From assembly GCA_963719525.1 (NCBI GenBank), contig CAVRCG010000004.1, forward strand, positions 434,001 through 498,000: a stretch of 64,000 bases of DNA, read 5' to 3'. Source of the stretch: Bernardetia sp963719525 (lineage in GTDB: Bacteria > Bacteroidota > Bacteroidia > Cytophagales > Bernardetiaceae). Shown here piece by piece: positions 17,616 to 27,321 of the stretch. The notes under the pieces were generated by a model. The model searched no databases. It was given only the letters and a program-made list of their open reading frames with translations, and was not told the origin of the DNA. The first letter of the stretch is position 1. Every line of letters begins with the position of its first letter. Both the position numbers and the translations under genes were made by a program.

Positions 17616-19893
17616 CTAAGCTGCTGCATTTTCTTTCTTAATCAAGTTCAATGCAGAACCTTCGTGATACCAAGCAATCTGACTTGCATTATAAGTATGA
17701 TTCAATTTGATAGAATGTTTAGAACCGTCTTTATGAGTTACTTCTAAAGTAAGTTGTTTATTAGGAGCAAAGTCTTTCAAATCCGTAAAAGTAAATGTAT
17801 CGTCTTCTTGAATCAAATCATAATCCGATTCTGTTGCAAATGTAAGTCCTAACATACCTTGTTTTTTGAGGTTTGTTTCGTGGATACGTGCAAATGATTT
17901 TACAATTACAGCAGCAACTCCCAAATGACGAGGTTCCATAGCAGCGTGTTCTCTTGAAGAACCTTCACCGTAATTGTGATCACCAACAACAATTGAAGGA
18001 ACACCAGCAGCTTTATAGGCTCTTGCCGTAGCAGGAACAGCACCATATTCTCCTGTCAATTGATTTTTTACTTTGTCAGTTGCTTTATTAAACGCATTTA
18101 CAGCACCAATAAGACAGTTATTAGAAATATTATCTAAATGTCCACGAAAACGAAGCCAAGGACCAGCCATGGAAATATGGTCAGTCGTACACTTTCCATA
18201 CGCCTTAATCAATAATTTTGCACCTTTGATATCGGTACCTAGAGGAGTAAAAGGTTCTAGTAATTGCAATCTTTCAGAATTTGGATCCACTTTAATTGTA
18301 ACACCCGAACCGTCTTTCATAGGTTCTTGAAAACCTGCATCTTCTACATCAAATCCTTTTTCTGGAAGCTCGTCGCCTACTGGCTCATCAAACCTCACAT
18401 CTTCGCCTTTTTTGTTTTTTATAGTGTCTGTCATTGGGTTAAAATCCAAACGGCCAGCAATAGCAATTGCAGCGACAAGTTCTGGAGAAGTTACAAAAGC
18501 GTGTGTATTTGGATTTCCATCTGCACGTTTGGCAAAATTTCTATTAAACGAGTGAACGATAGAATTTTTAGGTGCATTTTTAGGGTCAGAATATCTAGCC
18601 CATTGACCGATACAAGGACCACACGCATTTGTAAAAATAGTAGCTCCTAGTTCTTCAAAAATACCAATTATACCATCTCTAGCAGCCGTAAAACGAACTT
18701 GCTCTGAACCAGGATTAATTCCAAATTCTGCTTTTACTTCAATTCCTTTATCGACAGCCTGTTTTGCAATAGAGGCAGCTCTTGATAAATCTTCATACGA
18801 AGAGTTGGTACACGAACCAATCAGTCCCCATTCTACATCTAAAGGCCAGTCGTTTGCTTCAGCTTTTTGTCTTACATCTGTACCTGCCATAGAAACCAAA
18901 TCTGGAGAAAAAGTGACCATTAATATGTGGCATTAATGTATTCAGATCGATTTCGATAACTTGGTCAAAATACTGTTCTGGATTTGCATATACTTCGTCA
19001 TCTCCTGTCAAATATTCAGCTACTTCATTGGCTGCATCAGCAACTGCATCACGTCCTGTTGCACGTAAATAACGTTCCATTGAAGCATCATAACCGAAAG
19101 TAGAAGTAGTTGCTCCAATTTCTGCACCCATGTTACAGATAGTTCCTTTTCCTGTACACGACATAGATTTTGCGCCTTCGCCAAAATACTCAACGATTGC
19201 ACCTGTTCCACCTTTTACAGTAAGGATACCAGCTACTTTCAAAATAACGTCTTTTGGTGCAGACCAACCTGATAATTTACCAGTCAATTTTACTCCAATA
19301 AGTTTTGGAAATTTCAATTCCCAAGCCATTCCAGCCATTACATCAACAGCATCAGCACCACCAACACCAATAGCAACCATTCCTAGTCCACCAGCATTTA
19401 CGGTATGCGAATCTGTACCGATCATCATTCCACCTGGGAAAGCATAATTTTCTAAAACTACTTGATGAATAATTCCTGCCCCTGGTTTCCAAAAGCCAAT
19501 TCCGTATTTGTTAGAAACAGAAGATAAAAAATCAAATACCTCCGAACTTGATTTGTTTGCAAATGCCAAATCTTTTGCTGCTCCTTCTTTTGCTTGAATA
19601 AGGTGATCACAGTGAACTGTTGTAGGAACAGCTACCTTATTTTTTCCTGCTTGCATAAACTGCAATAATGCCATTTGTGCTGTTGCATCTTGACACGCAA
19701 TTCTGTCTGGTGCAAAATCAACATAATCTTCTCCTCTTTTGAATGCTGTTGTTGCTTTTCCGTCCCAAAGGTGATTGTATAATATTTTCTCTGACAAAGT
19801 GAGTGGTTTTCCTACTACTTTTCTTGCTTTATCTACACGAGTTTTGAGCTGCGCATAGACTTTTTTCATCATATCTAAATCGTAAAGAGCCAT
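17616..19893 (-). CDS. acn: Aconitate hydratase (frame broken by one base)
   Basis: Together the two frames encode a 758-residue aconitase of the mitochondrial type, which interconverts citrate and isocitrate in the TCA cycle. The first 325 residues contain GTDSHTVNAGG. The second frame carries the iron-sulfur cysteines in GSCTNSS and ACGPCIGQW and the swivel-domain active-site loop GEGSSREHAA. The join is at a five-base T tract of the coding strand (plus strand 18908-18912): frame one reads HINGHFFSRFGF and ends, whereas with four T residues it reads HINGHFSPDLVSMAG and continues. All catalytic residues are present once joined. A true knock-out of aconitase is unlikely, so a sequencing indel is favoured. 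Confidence 0.9.
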
Positions 19894-20218
19894 TTGTTTT
19901 TTTTATTTAAATTATAAGTAAAAGATTTTCTAAAGATTACATACTCTATTAACTGTTATCTGAAAAAATAGTTAGAAATAGTAATGATACAGAAAGAATA
20001 GTAAAAAATCGGTTTGTGAATGCGTGTTTTTTGCTTTAAAATGAAAAATAATGTAGCATTTCCATTTAAACTAGAAAATTACGCACTAGAAAGCAAATTA
20101 TCAATTTATGGATATTAATTAGAATGATTCTAAAAAGAGAATTGAACTTCATACTTTTTTTTGTAGATTTGAATTGACAACAATTAGTGATTACTTTCCA
20201 TATAAAATTAAAACAACT
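19894..20218. other. Intergenic region between divergent acn and membrane-protein genes
   Basis: This 325-bp AT-rich spacer separates two divergently transcribed genes and must hold both promoters. I see no convincing ORF, hairpin or repeat. A weak in-frame TTG at 20174 upstream of the membrane-protein ATG is not used here. Confidence 0.5.
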
Positions 20219-20584
20219 ATGAAAAGAACCGAAATTTTAGACGAAATATTGAATGAAAACAAAACGAAAAGACCAGTAGCAATTACTGTTGTTTGTATTT
20301 TAGGATTTATTGGTGCAGCAATTTCTCTACCTGTTATTTTTACTTCTCTCGCAGAAACAGTAGGTGCTTGGTATCCTCCTTATTTAGGTCTTTCTGTTGT
20401 TGTAGGTTTTGTATGTATGATAGGACTCTGGAAGATGAAAAAATGGGCTGCTTATGTTTATACAGTTTTTGTGATTACAAATCAGATTGTACTTCTGGTA
20501 ATGGGAGTATGGAATGTCATGGCTTTACTCGTTCCTGCTATCGTGGTCGGAATTGCTCTTTATCATGTGGGGAAAATGGATTAA
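20219..20584 (+). CDS. Small four-helix integral membrane protein, 121 aa
   Basis: A basic N-terminus (MKRTEILDEILNENKTKRP) precedes four hydrophobic segments at about residues 19-40, 50-70, 77-95 and 100-117, separated by very short loops including GLWKMKKWAAY. I recognise no enzyme motif. The layout resembles small DoxX/DUF-type membrane proteins. I chose the ATG at 20219 rather than the upstream TTG because the longer version adds an unconserved polar stretch. It converges on gltX, with a shared palindromic terminator between them. Confidence 0.6.
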   Translation: MKRTEILDEILNENKTKRPVAITVVCILGFIGAAISLPVIFTSLAETVGAWYPPYLGLSVVVGFVCMIGLWKMKKWAAYVYTVFVITNQIVLLVMGVWNVMALLVPAIVVGIALYHVGKMD

Positions 20585-20615
20585 AATAATAGTTTTGTGT
20601 AATATCTTTATTAAT

Positions 20616-20650
20616 TACCGAACGGTTCGCTCAAAGCGAACCGTTCGGTA
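20616..20650. terminator. Perfect 15-bp stem palindrome between convergent genes
   Basis: TACCGAACGGTTCGC, a five-base loop TCAAA and its exact reverse complement lie between the stops of the small membrane protein and gltX. T-rich sequence follows on the plus strand. It is GC-rich compared with its surroundings and would terminate transcription from both sides. Confidence 0.7.
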
Positions 20651-20660
20651 CAATTATTTT

Positions 20661-22211
20661 TTAAGCCTTCACTTCAAGCTCGCTAATTGCCTTTTCAATT
20701 CTGTTTATTACTTCTTCTTTTCCTAAAAGTGTAGCTACTTCCATCAAATCAGTGCCCGAACCTGCACCTGTCAGAGCCAAACGCAAAGGAAGCATAACAA
20801 CACCCATTTTCACACCAGCATTTGTGGCAGCATCATAAACAAGTTGTTTTGTTTGCGCTTCGTCGGTTAATGATTCTGTTTTTCCTAAAAGTTCTACAAA
20901 AGAAGTAAGTCCTTTTACGGCATCAGCATTCCATTTCTTAGCAACTAAATCGCTATCATAATCAGAAGGAGCTTGCAAGAACACTTGTGAACCTTCCCAA
21001 AAATCACTCATAAAGACAGCTCGTTCTTTCAATATTTCGGCTAATTTTTCTAAGTAAGAAGTATCAGCAAGTGAGTTCATAACCATTTTCGAAGCCAAAT
21101 AATCAGCAATTTCATGGTTTGGTTTGTTGCGTAGATAATTTTGATTAAACCATTTTGCTTTATCAAAATCAAACCGTGCACCCGATTTATTTACCTTCGA
21201 AATATCAAATTTTTCAATCAATTCTTCCATTGAAAAAATCTCCTCGTTATTCCCTGGATTCCAACCCAAAAGTGCCAAAAAGTTTACGACAGCAGCAGGC
21301 TCAAACCCCCATTCTCTAAAACCTTCAAATTTTTCATCTCCCGTTCCTTGTCCGTTCCATTCTAAAGGAAAAACAGGCATATTAAATTTCGCACCATCAC
21401 GTTTTGAGAGTTTTCCGTTTCCATCTGGTTTCAAAATCAAAGGCAAGTGAGCAAATTTTGGCATCGTGTCTTCCCAACCCAAATAACGATACAGCAGCAC
21501 GTGCAAAGGAGCAGAAGGCAACCACTCTTCGCCACGAATAACGTGTGTAATTTTCATTAAATGGTCATCGACAATATTTGCCAAATGATACGTAGGCATT
21601 CCGTCAGACTTCAACAAAACTTTATCATCAATCGCAGACGAATGAACCACAACCCAACCACGAATCATGTCATTTAATCTAACTTCCTCTTTACGTGGAA
21701 CTTTCAGACGAATTACATATTTCTCTCCACTTTCCAACAGACGTTTTGTTTCGTCCTCTGGCAAAGTTAAAGAATTACGCATTTGTGTACGAGTAATACT
21801 GTTGTATTGAGGAGAGGCAACACCTGCATTTTTCAAGCGTTCTTTCATCGCTTCCAAATCTTCCGACGTATCAAAAGCATAATAGGCATGTCCGTTTTCG
21901 ATAAGCTGCATAGCGTACTCCTTATACATATCTTTTCGTTCAGACTGGCGATAAGGTGCATATTTTCCTCCGTGTTTAGGACTTTCAGTAGGCACAATTC
22001 CGACCCATTCTAAGGCTTCTAAAATATATTCTTCTGCTCCTTCTACAAAACGAGTTTGGTCGGTATCTTCTACACGAATAATAAACTCGCCACCGTGTTT
22101 TTTGGCAAATAAATAATTAAAAAGGGCAGTTCGAACGCCTCCGATATGTAAAGCTCCAGTAGGAGAAGGTGCAAAACGGACACGTACATTTGATGTGGTA
22201 TCTTTACTCAT
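20661..22211 (-). CDS. gltX: Glutamyl-tRNA synthetase
   Basis: This is a class I aminoacyl-tRNA synthetase that charges tRNA-Glu with glutamate. The HIGH-type motif is in PSPTGALHIGGVRTALFN near the N-terminus, and the KMSKS-type loop is GKLSKRDGAKF at about residue 265. At 516 residues it has the normal bacterial length, with a complete anticodon-binding C-terminus. ATG start at 22211 follows directly on the conserved opening RVRFAPSPTG. It stands alone, ending against the convergent membrane-protein gene. Confidence 0.97.
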   Translation of the reverse strand: MSKDTTSNVRVRFAPSPTGALHIGGVRTALFNYLFAKKHGGEFIIRVEDTDQTRFVEGAEEYILEALEWVGIVPTESPKHGGKYAPYRQSERKDMYKEYAMQLIENGHAYYAFDTSEDLEAMKERLKNAGVASPQYNSITRTQMRNSLTLPEDETKRLLESGEKYVIRLKVPRKEEVRLNDMIRGWVVVHSSAIDDKVLLKSDGMPTYHLANIVDDHLMKITHVIRGEEWLPSAPLHVLLYRYLGWEDTMPKFAHLPLILKPDGNGKLSKRDGAKFNMPVFPLEWNGQGTGDEKFEGFREWGFEPAAVVNFLALLGWNPGNNEEIFSMEELIEKFDISKVNKSGARFDFDKAKWFNQNYLRNKPNHEIADYLASKMVMNSLADTSYLEKLAEILKERAVFMSDFWEGSQVFLQAPSDYDSDLVAKKWNADAVKGLTSFVELLGKTESLTDEAQTKQLVYDAATNAGVKMGVVMLPLRLALTGAGSGTDLMEVATLLGKEEVINRIEKAISELEVKA

Positions 22212-22383
22212 AAAATTGTTTCTATATAGTTTTTTGATGTAATTCTAGTTTAAAGCACAAATTTACGAAAAAATAATGAGGCTTGTATTTAACTTGTGCT
22301 ATACTTCTTGTCTGGTTTTAAATTCTTAACTTGATGTTTGGCTTTGTAGTTCCTTGTATTATTTCTTGTAAAATTATATTTGC

Positions 22384-22419
22384 TATCTTTATAGCATTGT
22401 TTTTCCCAATGATTGGGAA
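22384..22419 (+). promoter_or_regulatory. Promoter-like box with overlapping 8-bp palindrome ahead of the toxin-antitoxin-like cassette
   Basis: TATCTTTA at 22384 differs in one base from the Bacteroidota -7 element TAnnTTTG and has an upstream TTG at 22366. Starting 11 bp later is the perfect palindrome TTCCCAAT-G-ATTGGGAA (22403-22419). The palindrome sits about 40 bp before the first gene, where an autoregulating antitoxin with a helix-turn-helix would bind. The spacing to the TTG is shorter than usual, so the promoter call is tentative. Confidence 0.45.
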
Positions 22420-22457
22420 TTGGAAGGGTTTTTGTACAACTAAATTAGAATCAACTT

Positions 22458-22835
22458 ATGATAAAATTATCAAATACTCCTGAAAATATTGCTCTCATAC
22501 AAGCATTTATTGATGAAACAGGAAAGCGAATTAGAGAAGGTGTAGAAATTGAATTTACTCGTAAAGCATCTACAGAATTAAAGAATTTGATGGTTAATTA
22601 TGATATTAACGAAAATGATATTCAAGATGCTATTTTAAATCTTACAGTAAGCAATTATCATAGAGGTATTGATCCATCAGCAAATGAAGATTTTAATGTG
22701 TGTTCTTTTCGTGTAGTAATAGGAGAACAAAATTTGGAAATCTATCTAAAATACGGACTTGACAATGAAGGAATTCAATTATTAGTTTTTTCTAATCATA
22801 CACCAGATTATTCAATGAATCAACCATTTAAATAG
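22458..22835 (+). CDS. Putative toxin of a toxin-antitoxin pair (MqsR/RelE-like), 125 aa
   Basis: A small alpha/beta protein. The helical N-terminal half is followed by a region (DAILNLTVSNYHRGIDPS) and two strands (CSFRVVIG, NLEIYLKYGL) ending in IQLLVFSNHTP. This order recalls MqsR-type RelE-superfamily nucleases, in which a helix pair precedes a three-stranded sheet. No catalytic residues can be assigned with confidence. It is 7 bp upstream of a gene whose C-terminus is an MqsA-like helix-turn-helix, which supports a toxin-antitoxin reading (toxin first, as in mqsRA). Alternatively it is an unrelated accessory protein. Confidence 0.45.
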   Translation: MIKLSNTPENIALIQAFIDETGKRIREGVEIEFTRKASTELKNLMVNYDINENDIQDAILNLTVSNYHRGIDPSANEDFNVCSFRVVIGEQNLEIYLKYGLDNEGIQLLVFSNHTPDYSMNQPFK

Positions 22836-22842
22836 TAAAATT

Positions 22843-23334
22843 ATGAACAATCAAAAGTTATTGACACGAAGAAACGAAGTTACAGATGAATTGAAAGAAA
22901 CTGTAAAGGAAATGTATAAAGGTATTAGTTTAGTTTATGATGAGTTTTATTACTTAGATTATGAAGTAGATGAAGATACAGGCAGAATAAGCAAAGATAA
23001 AAAAGTAAGACATTATACAAAAAGTCAAATGGGTCGTAACTTAAAGGCTCTCAAAAGTGCTTATCTTGTAGCAAAAGGAGCAGCCCAGCCAAAAGAAATA
23101 ATCGATTTTAGAAAGAAATATGATATTCCTGCTTCTGTTTTGAGTGTAATTTTGGGGTTTAGTAAAAATACTATTTCGAATATTGAAAATGAAGGCGTAA
23201 CCTCGTTGCCTAGTGGAAGGCTGATAAAAGTATGTATAGAAAATAAAAACATAATTCATAATTATATTGAAGTATGTGATTCTATTGATTTAGATAAAAA
23301 AAATGAATTGATACAAAAATTATCTCAATCGTAA
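22843..23334 (+). CDS. MqsA-like antitoxin/regulator: novel N-domain plus helix-turn-helix, 163 aa
   Basis: There are two parts. Residues 1-80 form a charged domain (LTRRNEVTDELKETVKEMYK...YYLDYEVDEDTG) that I cannot name. Residues about 85-163 read IIDFRKKYDIPASVLSVILG, then SKNTISNIENEG and LPSGRLIKV. This is the pattern of the C-terminal HTH of MqsA and of HTH-bearing Panacea/SocA-type antitoxins. It has no CxxC zinc motif, unlike classical MqsA. It follows the putative toxin by 7 bp. The N-domain recurs as a free-standing protein at 23691, with the same TRxNEVTxELxETVK and YYLDYEV motifs. Confidence 0.5.
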   Translation: MNNQKLLTRRNEVTDELKETVKEMYKGISLVYDEFYYLDYEVDEDTGRISKDKKVRHYTKSQMGRNLKALKSAYLVAKGAAQPKEIIDFRKKYDIPASVLSVILGFSKNTISNIENEGVTSLPSGRLIKVCIENKNIIHNYIEVCDSIDLDKKNELIQKLSQS

Positions 23335-23361
23335 TTTATTAATCTTTACTATAATCAAATC

Positions 23362-23676
23362 ATGACAAATAAAGAAAAATTCTTGCAATTAATTTCAAAA
23401 GAAGAATCTACAACTTTAGAGAAAGCAAAAGAAAGAATAAAAAATAGAGCTATGTTGAGAGAATCTCAAAAAATTGCTTTAAAAATTCTTTCTAAATTAG
23501 ATGAATTGGATTGGTCACAAAAGCAACTTGCAGAAAAAATGGCAGTCAGTCCACAATATATAAATAAGGTTGTGAGAGGAAAAGAAAATCTAACACTTGA
23601 AACATTAATTAAATTACAAGAAATACTAGATATTCCTTTATTGGCTAGTTTTGATGATAAAGAAATAATCAAATAA
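23362..23676 (+). CDS. XRE-family helix-turn-helix protein (HigA-like), 104 aa
   Basis: A helical N-terminus of about 45 residues is followed by a complete Xre/Cro helix-turn-helix: WSQKQLAEKMAVSPQYINKV with VRGKENLTLETLIKLQEIL. Such proteins are DNA-binding antitoxins or repressors. It lies 27 bp downstream of the MqsA-like gene and 15 bp upstream of the free N-domain gene, in the same direction, so all four genes are probably one transcript. No classical HigB-type toxin is adjacent. The 125-residue product at 22458 is the only toxin candidate. Confidence 0.75.
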   Translation: MTNKEKFLQLISKEESTTLEKAKERIKNRAMLRESQKIALKILSKLDELDWSQKQLAEKMAVSPQYINKVVRGKENLTLETLIKLQEILDIPLLASFDDKEIIK

Positions 23677-23690
23677 AATCTACAAGAAAC

Positions 23691-23945
23691 ATGTCAAAAA
23701 AAACAGTATTTACAAGAGAAAATGAAGTTACAGAAGAATTGAGAGAAACTGTAAAAACTACACACAAAGGAGTTGTTTGTGTCTATGATAGACTTTACTA
23801 TTTAGATTATGAAGTAAACGAATATACAGGAAAAATAAATAGAGAAAAGAAAGCGAAATTTTGCACGAAAAATCAAGTTAGTCGTAATTTGAAGGCTGTT
23901 AAAGAAGCATATTTGATAGAGTTAAAAAAGCAAGCCGAAAAATGA
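23691..23945 (+). CDS. Free-standing copy of the N-domain of the 22843 protein, 84 aa
   Basis: The whole protein aligns with the first 80 residues of the MqsA-like protein two genes upstream: FTRENEVTEELRETVK, then YYLDYEVNEYTGKI and RNLKAVKEAYLIE. By eye about half the residues are identical. It lacks the helix-turn-helix half. The start and stop are clean, so this looks like a functional single-domain gene, not a decayed one. It may be a competitor, a second binding partner for the toxin, or an antitoxin whose DNA-binding role is taken by the XRE protein at 23362. The function is inferred. Confidence 0.55.
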   Translation: MSKKTVFTRENEVTEELRETVKTTHKGVVCVYDRLYYLDYEVNEYTGKINREKKAKFCTKNQVSRNLKAVKEAYLIELKKQAEK

Positions 23946-23968
23946 TTGTTTTTTATAAAATATTCAAT

Positions 23969-26900
23969 CTAATCCTCAATTATTCCCTCTTTAATAGAAA
24001 AAGTAAAAGTAGTTCCTTCATCTTCTACACTATCGACCCATATTTTACCGTTCTGTTTTTCTACAAATTCCTTACAAACCATTAAGCCTAAACCTGTTCC
24101 TTTTTCGTTGGCTGTTCCTCGTGTAGTGATGTGTTGGTCGGTAACAAAAATCCGTTGTTCGGTTTCTTTGCTCATTCCTACACCTGTATCTCTTACAAAA
24201 ATATGAACTGTTTTTTGAGTTTTGTTTTCTAAAGTAGTTGCATCAGAATTAAAATCAGAATCAAATAAAATAGCTCCTACCGTAACTGTTCCGTCTGTAT
24301 CTGTAAATTTTATGGCATTACTGATAAGATTACGCAAAATAAAATTAAGCAAATTTGGGTCTGCTTCTACCAGAATACTCTCATCAATTTGAGAAACTTG
24401 AAGGTTTATTTTTTTGTTTTTTGCTGTTGGAAGTAATAATTCTATATTTTTTTGAATGTAATCAGCTACCAAAAGAGGTTCTAATTCGGTTACTAAATGT
24501 CCCATCTGCGCCCTAGACCATTGCAAAAGATTTTCCAAAAGGTCGCCTACATTTCCCAACGACTTATTTATATCTCTCGTTATTTTTGTAATTTCTTCAT
24601 CACTAAACGCATTTCGATACGAAATAAACATCTTCAAAAAGTTTTGTAAGGTAGCTAAAGGCGCACGCAAATCGTGTGAAATAATTGAAAACATACGGTC
24701 TTTTATGCTATTGGACTGCGAAAGTTCGGTTTCAGACTCTTTTAACAATGAATTTGTAAGAGCTAATTCTTTGTTTTGAAGTTTTAATTTATCAGTTTGT
24801 TTTTCTATTTCTATTTCTAATAATCTACGTTTTCTTTCTAAAGAACTCGTTCTCCAACGCACATAAGCCACCAGAATCATAAATCCTAGAAATATACAAG
24901 CCACCAAAAACCACGTTTTTTTCCAAATGGGTGTAGCAATTGTGAAGGAATAGGTAGCAGGATTATTTGCCCAAATTCCATCATCGTTCGTCGCCAAAAC
25001 CTCAAAATTGTAAGTTCCGTCTTCTAAGTGAGAATAATAAGCAAAATTTTGTGTCATTATTTCCGACCAATTCTCATCAAATCCTTTTAATCTATACTTA
25101 AATTTTACTTTTTCTGGATAACGAAACGTAATAGTCTTGAAATCCAAACGCAAACTATAATCATCATACGGCAAAATCAAATCTTTTTCAAAATTTCGTT
25201 CTTCTCCAAAAATGCGAAAACCACTCAAAACTACTTTCGGACGAACTAAATTAATATGATCATTTTGTCCAATATAATGAACTAATCCTCGTGTAGTTCC
25301 AAACCACAAATCGCCATTAAAATCCTGTTCTACGGCACTTCTATTGGCTTCCGTTCCGATAAGTCCGTCCGATTGATGATAAATTTTTGCCAGATCATCT
25401 TTTGGTCGAAGCCTAGTAATTCCTTTTCTTGAACCAATCCAAATATTATAATTTCTGTCAGCAGCAATAAAATACGAGTAATTCGAAGCCAATCCGTCTG
25501 CTGTTGTATATTTTTTGATTCCCTGTTCTGAATACGCAAAAACCCCTGAACCTTCCGAACCAATCCATAAAGTATTTTCTGCATCTTCTATAAAACAGGT
25601 TGCTTTTACTTGACTAAATTCTGGAAGAGCATCTAAAACAGTCAGTTTGTCATCTTTCCAATACGACAAAGTATAATCAGAAGAAGCAATCCAAATCCTG
25701 TTTAGTCTGTCTTTATAAATATTCTGAATACGACTTAATTGAACCGTTTTTGTAGGCAAAATTTGAGTAAAACGATTTTCTGTTTTTATGTATTTGAAAA
25801 GCCCCCAAGAGTTTGTCGCTATCCAAATATTTCCATCGTCATCAGCCGTTATTTTATTAATCATTTTATCAGGCACATCTTTAATTGACTTTAAAGAATT
25901 ATTGGCAGGGTCGAATATAAAAAGTCCTTTTTTCTCTGTTCCTATCCATATTTTACCCAAAGAATCTTGAAAGAGCGTTCGAATAATGGTTTGAGAAAGA
26001 GCTTCTAAATACGGTTTGAAAACAGTCGAATCTCCTTGTTTGGTAAGTGAAGTTATGTTTTGGTCTGTTCCTAAAAGGAGTGTTTTTTCATCAAGACGAA
26101 GTACGGACAAAATATTCTCGCTCAAAAGTCCGTGTGTATAAGTATAAATCTCAAACATTTCGTTGAGCATCTGTACAAGCCCGTTATTTTCTGTTCCTAT
26201 CCAAATGCTTCCCTCATAATCTTGCAAAATACAAGAAACTGCCAAACCCGGAAGCCCATTTTTTGTAGTATAATGTTCTATACTAATTATTTTTTCGTCT
26301 TTTTTTGATGCTTCTATTCTAAAAAGACCATTGTTTTTTGTTCCTATCCAAAGTTTTCCTCGTTTGTCTTCTAATATCGAAGTAATATATTCTTTTGCTA
26401 TTTCTGCTCGTTCTGGAAATGCCTTTTTAATACTGTTTGTAGAAACAAAATTATAAATTCCGTTATCTTTTGTTCCTATCCAAAAACCAATTTGTCCATT
26501 TTTTTTTCGTTTAATACAATGCACTTCAATTCCCTGCAATTCTTTTATTTTTCCAGTAAAAACAAATTTTTCATTTTTGATTGCAGCTACAAAAAGTCCA
26601 CTATCTGTACCTACTAAAAATTCATTACTAGATAATTTTTCAAAAACATTACATCTTTCGGTGTGCGTATTTACAAGTGGAAAGTAAGAAGTTTGATAAT
26701 CGAAAGATTGTTTGGTTTTGGTAGATTGATTTTCGTTACTTGTTTCATTATCTACTTTGTTAAAACTAATCTTGAATACGCCTTCTCGCTCTGTCAATGC
26801 CCAAATATATTCCTCTTCTACACAAATTTGTTGAATCCGACTAAGCAAATTTTGAGTAAGCAATTGAACACTCCAAATAGAATCTGTTTTTCTGTTGTGA

Positions 26901-27214
26901 TAAGAAAGAAGTCCTTGTGGGTGTCCGAGCCAAGTTCCACCACGAATAGAATCAGTCGCTAAAGTAGTAATAAAATTATCCGTAAGTCCGTCATTTTGTG
27001 TGAAGGGCTGCATATCGTGTCCATCAAAACGAGCCAAACCATTTCCTGTTGCTACCCATAAAAAACCGTTTCTATCTTGCGCTGTTCCATAAATATCTCC
27101 TTGAGGCAATCCTTCATCTACGTCGTAATGACGCAAACCAATAGATTGTGCAAACGAATAGTGCCCAAAAGGTAAGAAAAGGAATAAAAGAAAGAATAGT
27201 AAAAAATTTTTCAT
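23969..27214 (-). CDS. Two-component sensor kinase with periplasmic beta-propellers (reg_prop/Y_Y_Y), about 1081 aa
   Basis: A signal peptide (FLLFFLLFLFLPFGHYSFAQ) is followed by about fourteen two-component-propeller repeats (GTKNNGLFRIEA, IWIGTENNGL types), a triple-tyrosine Y_Y_Y domain (FKYRLKGFDENWSE), one membrane helix, a coiled coil and a kinase core. The phospho-acceptor His is in IISHDLRAPLATL and the ATP site is in NLISNAIKF, DTGVGMS and GTGLGLMV. Unlike the hybrid SusR/HTCS type it ends after the ATPase, with no receiver or AraC domain, so a separate response regulator is needed and none is adjacent. I chose the ATG at 27214 because it begins the signal peptide; an upstream start at 27250 adds 12 residues. 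Confidence 0.88.
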   Translation of the reverse strand: MKNFLLFFLLFLFLPFGHYSFAQSIGLRHYDVDEGLPQGDIYGTAQDRNGFLWVATGNGLARFDGHDMQPFTQNDGLTDNFITTLATDSIRGGTWLGHPQGLLSYHNRKTDSIWSVQLLTQNLLSRIQQICVEEEYIWALTEREGVFKISFNKVDNETSNENQSTKTKQSFDYQTSYFPLVNTHTERCNVFEKLSSNEFLVGTDSGLFVAAIKNEKFVFTGKIKELQGIEVHCIKRKKNGQIGFWIGTKDNGIYNFVSTNSIKKAFPERAEIAKEYITSILEDKRGKLWIGTKNNGLFRIEASKKDEKIISIEHYTTKNGLPGLAVSCILQDYEGSIWIGTENNGLVQMLNEMFEIYTYTHGLLSENILSVLRLDEKTLLLGTDQNITSLTKQGDSTVFKPYLEALSQTIIRTLFQDSLGKIWIGTEKKGLFIFDPANNSLKSIKDVPDKMINKITADDDGNIWIATNSWGLFKYIKTENRFTQILPTKTVQLSRIQNIYKDRLNRIWIASSDYTLSYWKDDKLTVLDALPEFSQVKATCFIEDAENTLWIGSEGSGVFAYSEQGIKKYTTADGLASNYSYFIAADRNYNIWIGSRKGITRLRPKDDLAKIYHQSDGLIGTEANRSAVEQDFNGDLWFGTTRGLVHYIGQNDHINLVRPKVVLSGFRIFGEERNFEKDLILPYDDYSLRLDFKTITFRYPEKVKFKYRLKGFDENWSEIMTQNFAYYSHLEDGTYNFEVLATNDDGIWANNPATYSFTIATPIWKKTWFLVACIFLGFMILVAYVRWRTSSLERKRRLLEIEIEKQTDKLKLQNKELALTNSLLKESETELSQSNSIKDRMFSIISHDLRAPLATLQNFLKMFISYRNAFSDEEITKITRDINKSLGNVGDLLENLLQWSRAQMGHLVTELEPLLVADYIQKNIELLLPTAKNKKINLQVSQIDESILVEADPNLLNFILRNLISNAIKFTDTDGTVTVGAILFDSDFNSDATTLENKTQKTVHIFVRDTGVGMSKETEQRIFVTDQHITTRGTANEKGTGLGLMVCKEFVEKQNGKIWVDSVEDEGTTFTFSIKEGIIED

Positions 27215-27321
27215 GCAGTAGTATTTAACACAACTATCAAAACTATTCATTTTTTATCAAAACTCAAACACTATTTTGACACAAAAAGCACATAACACAC
27301 TTTTATACAATAACCTAGCAA

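Noticed and set aside
17616..18920. Second, shorter aconitase gene with its own start
   Set aside because: It lacks the first domain and the two frames join seamlessly after removal of one base, so it is one gene.
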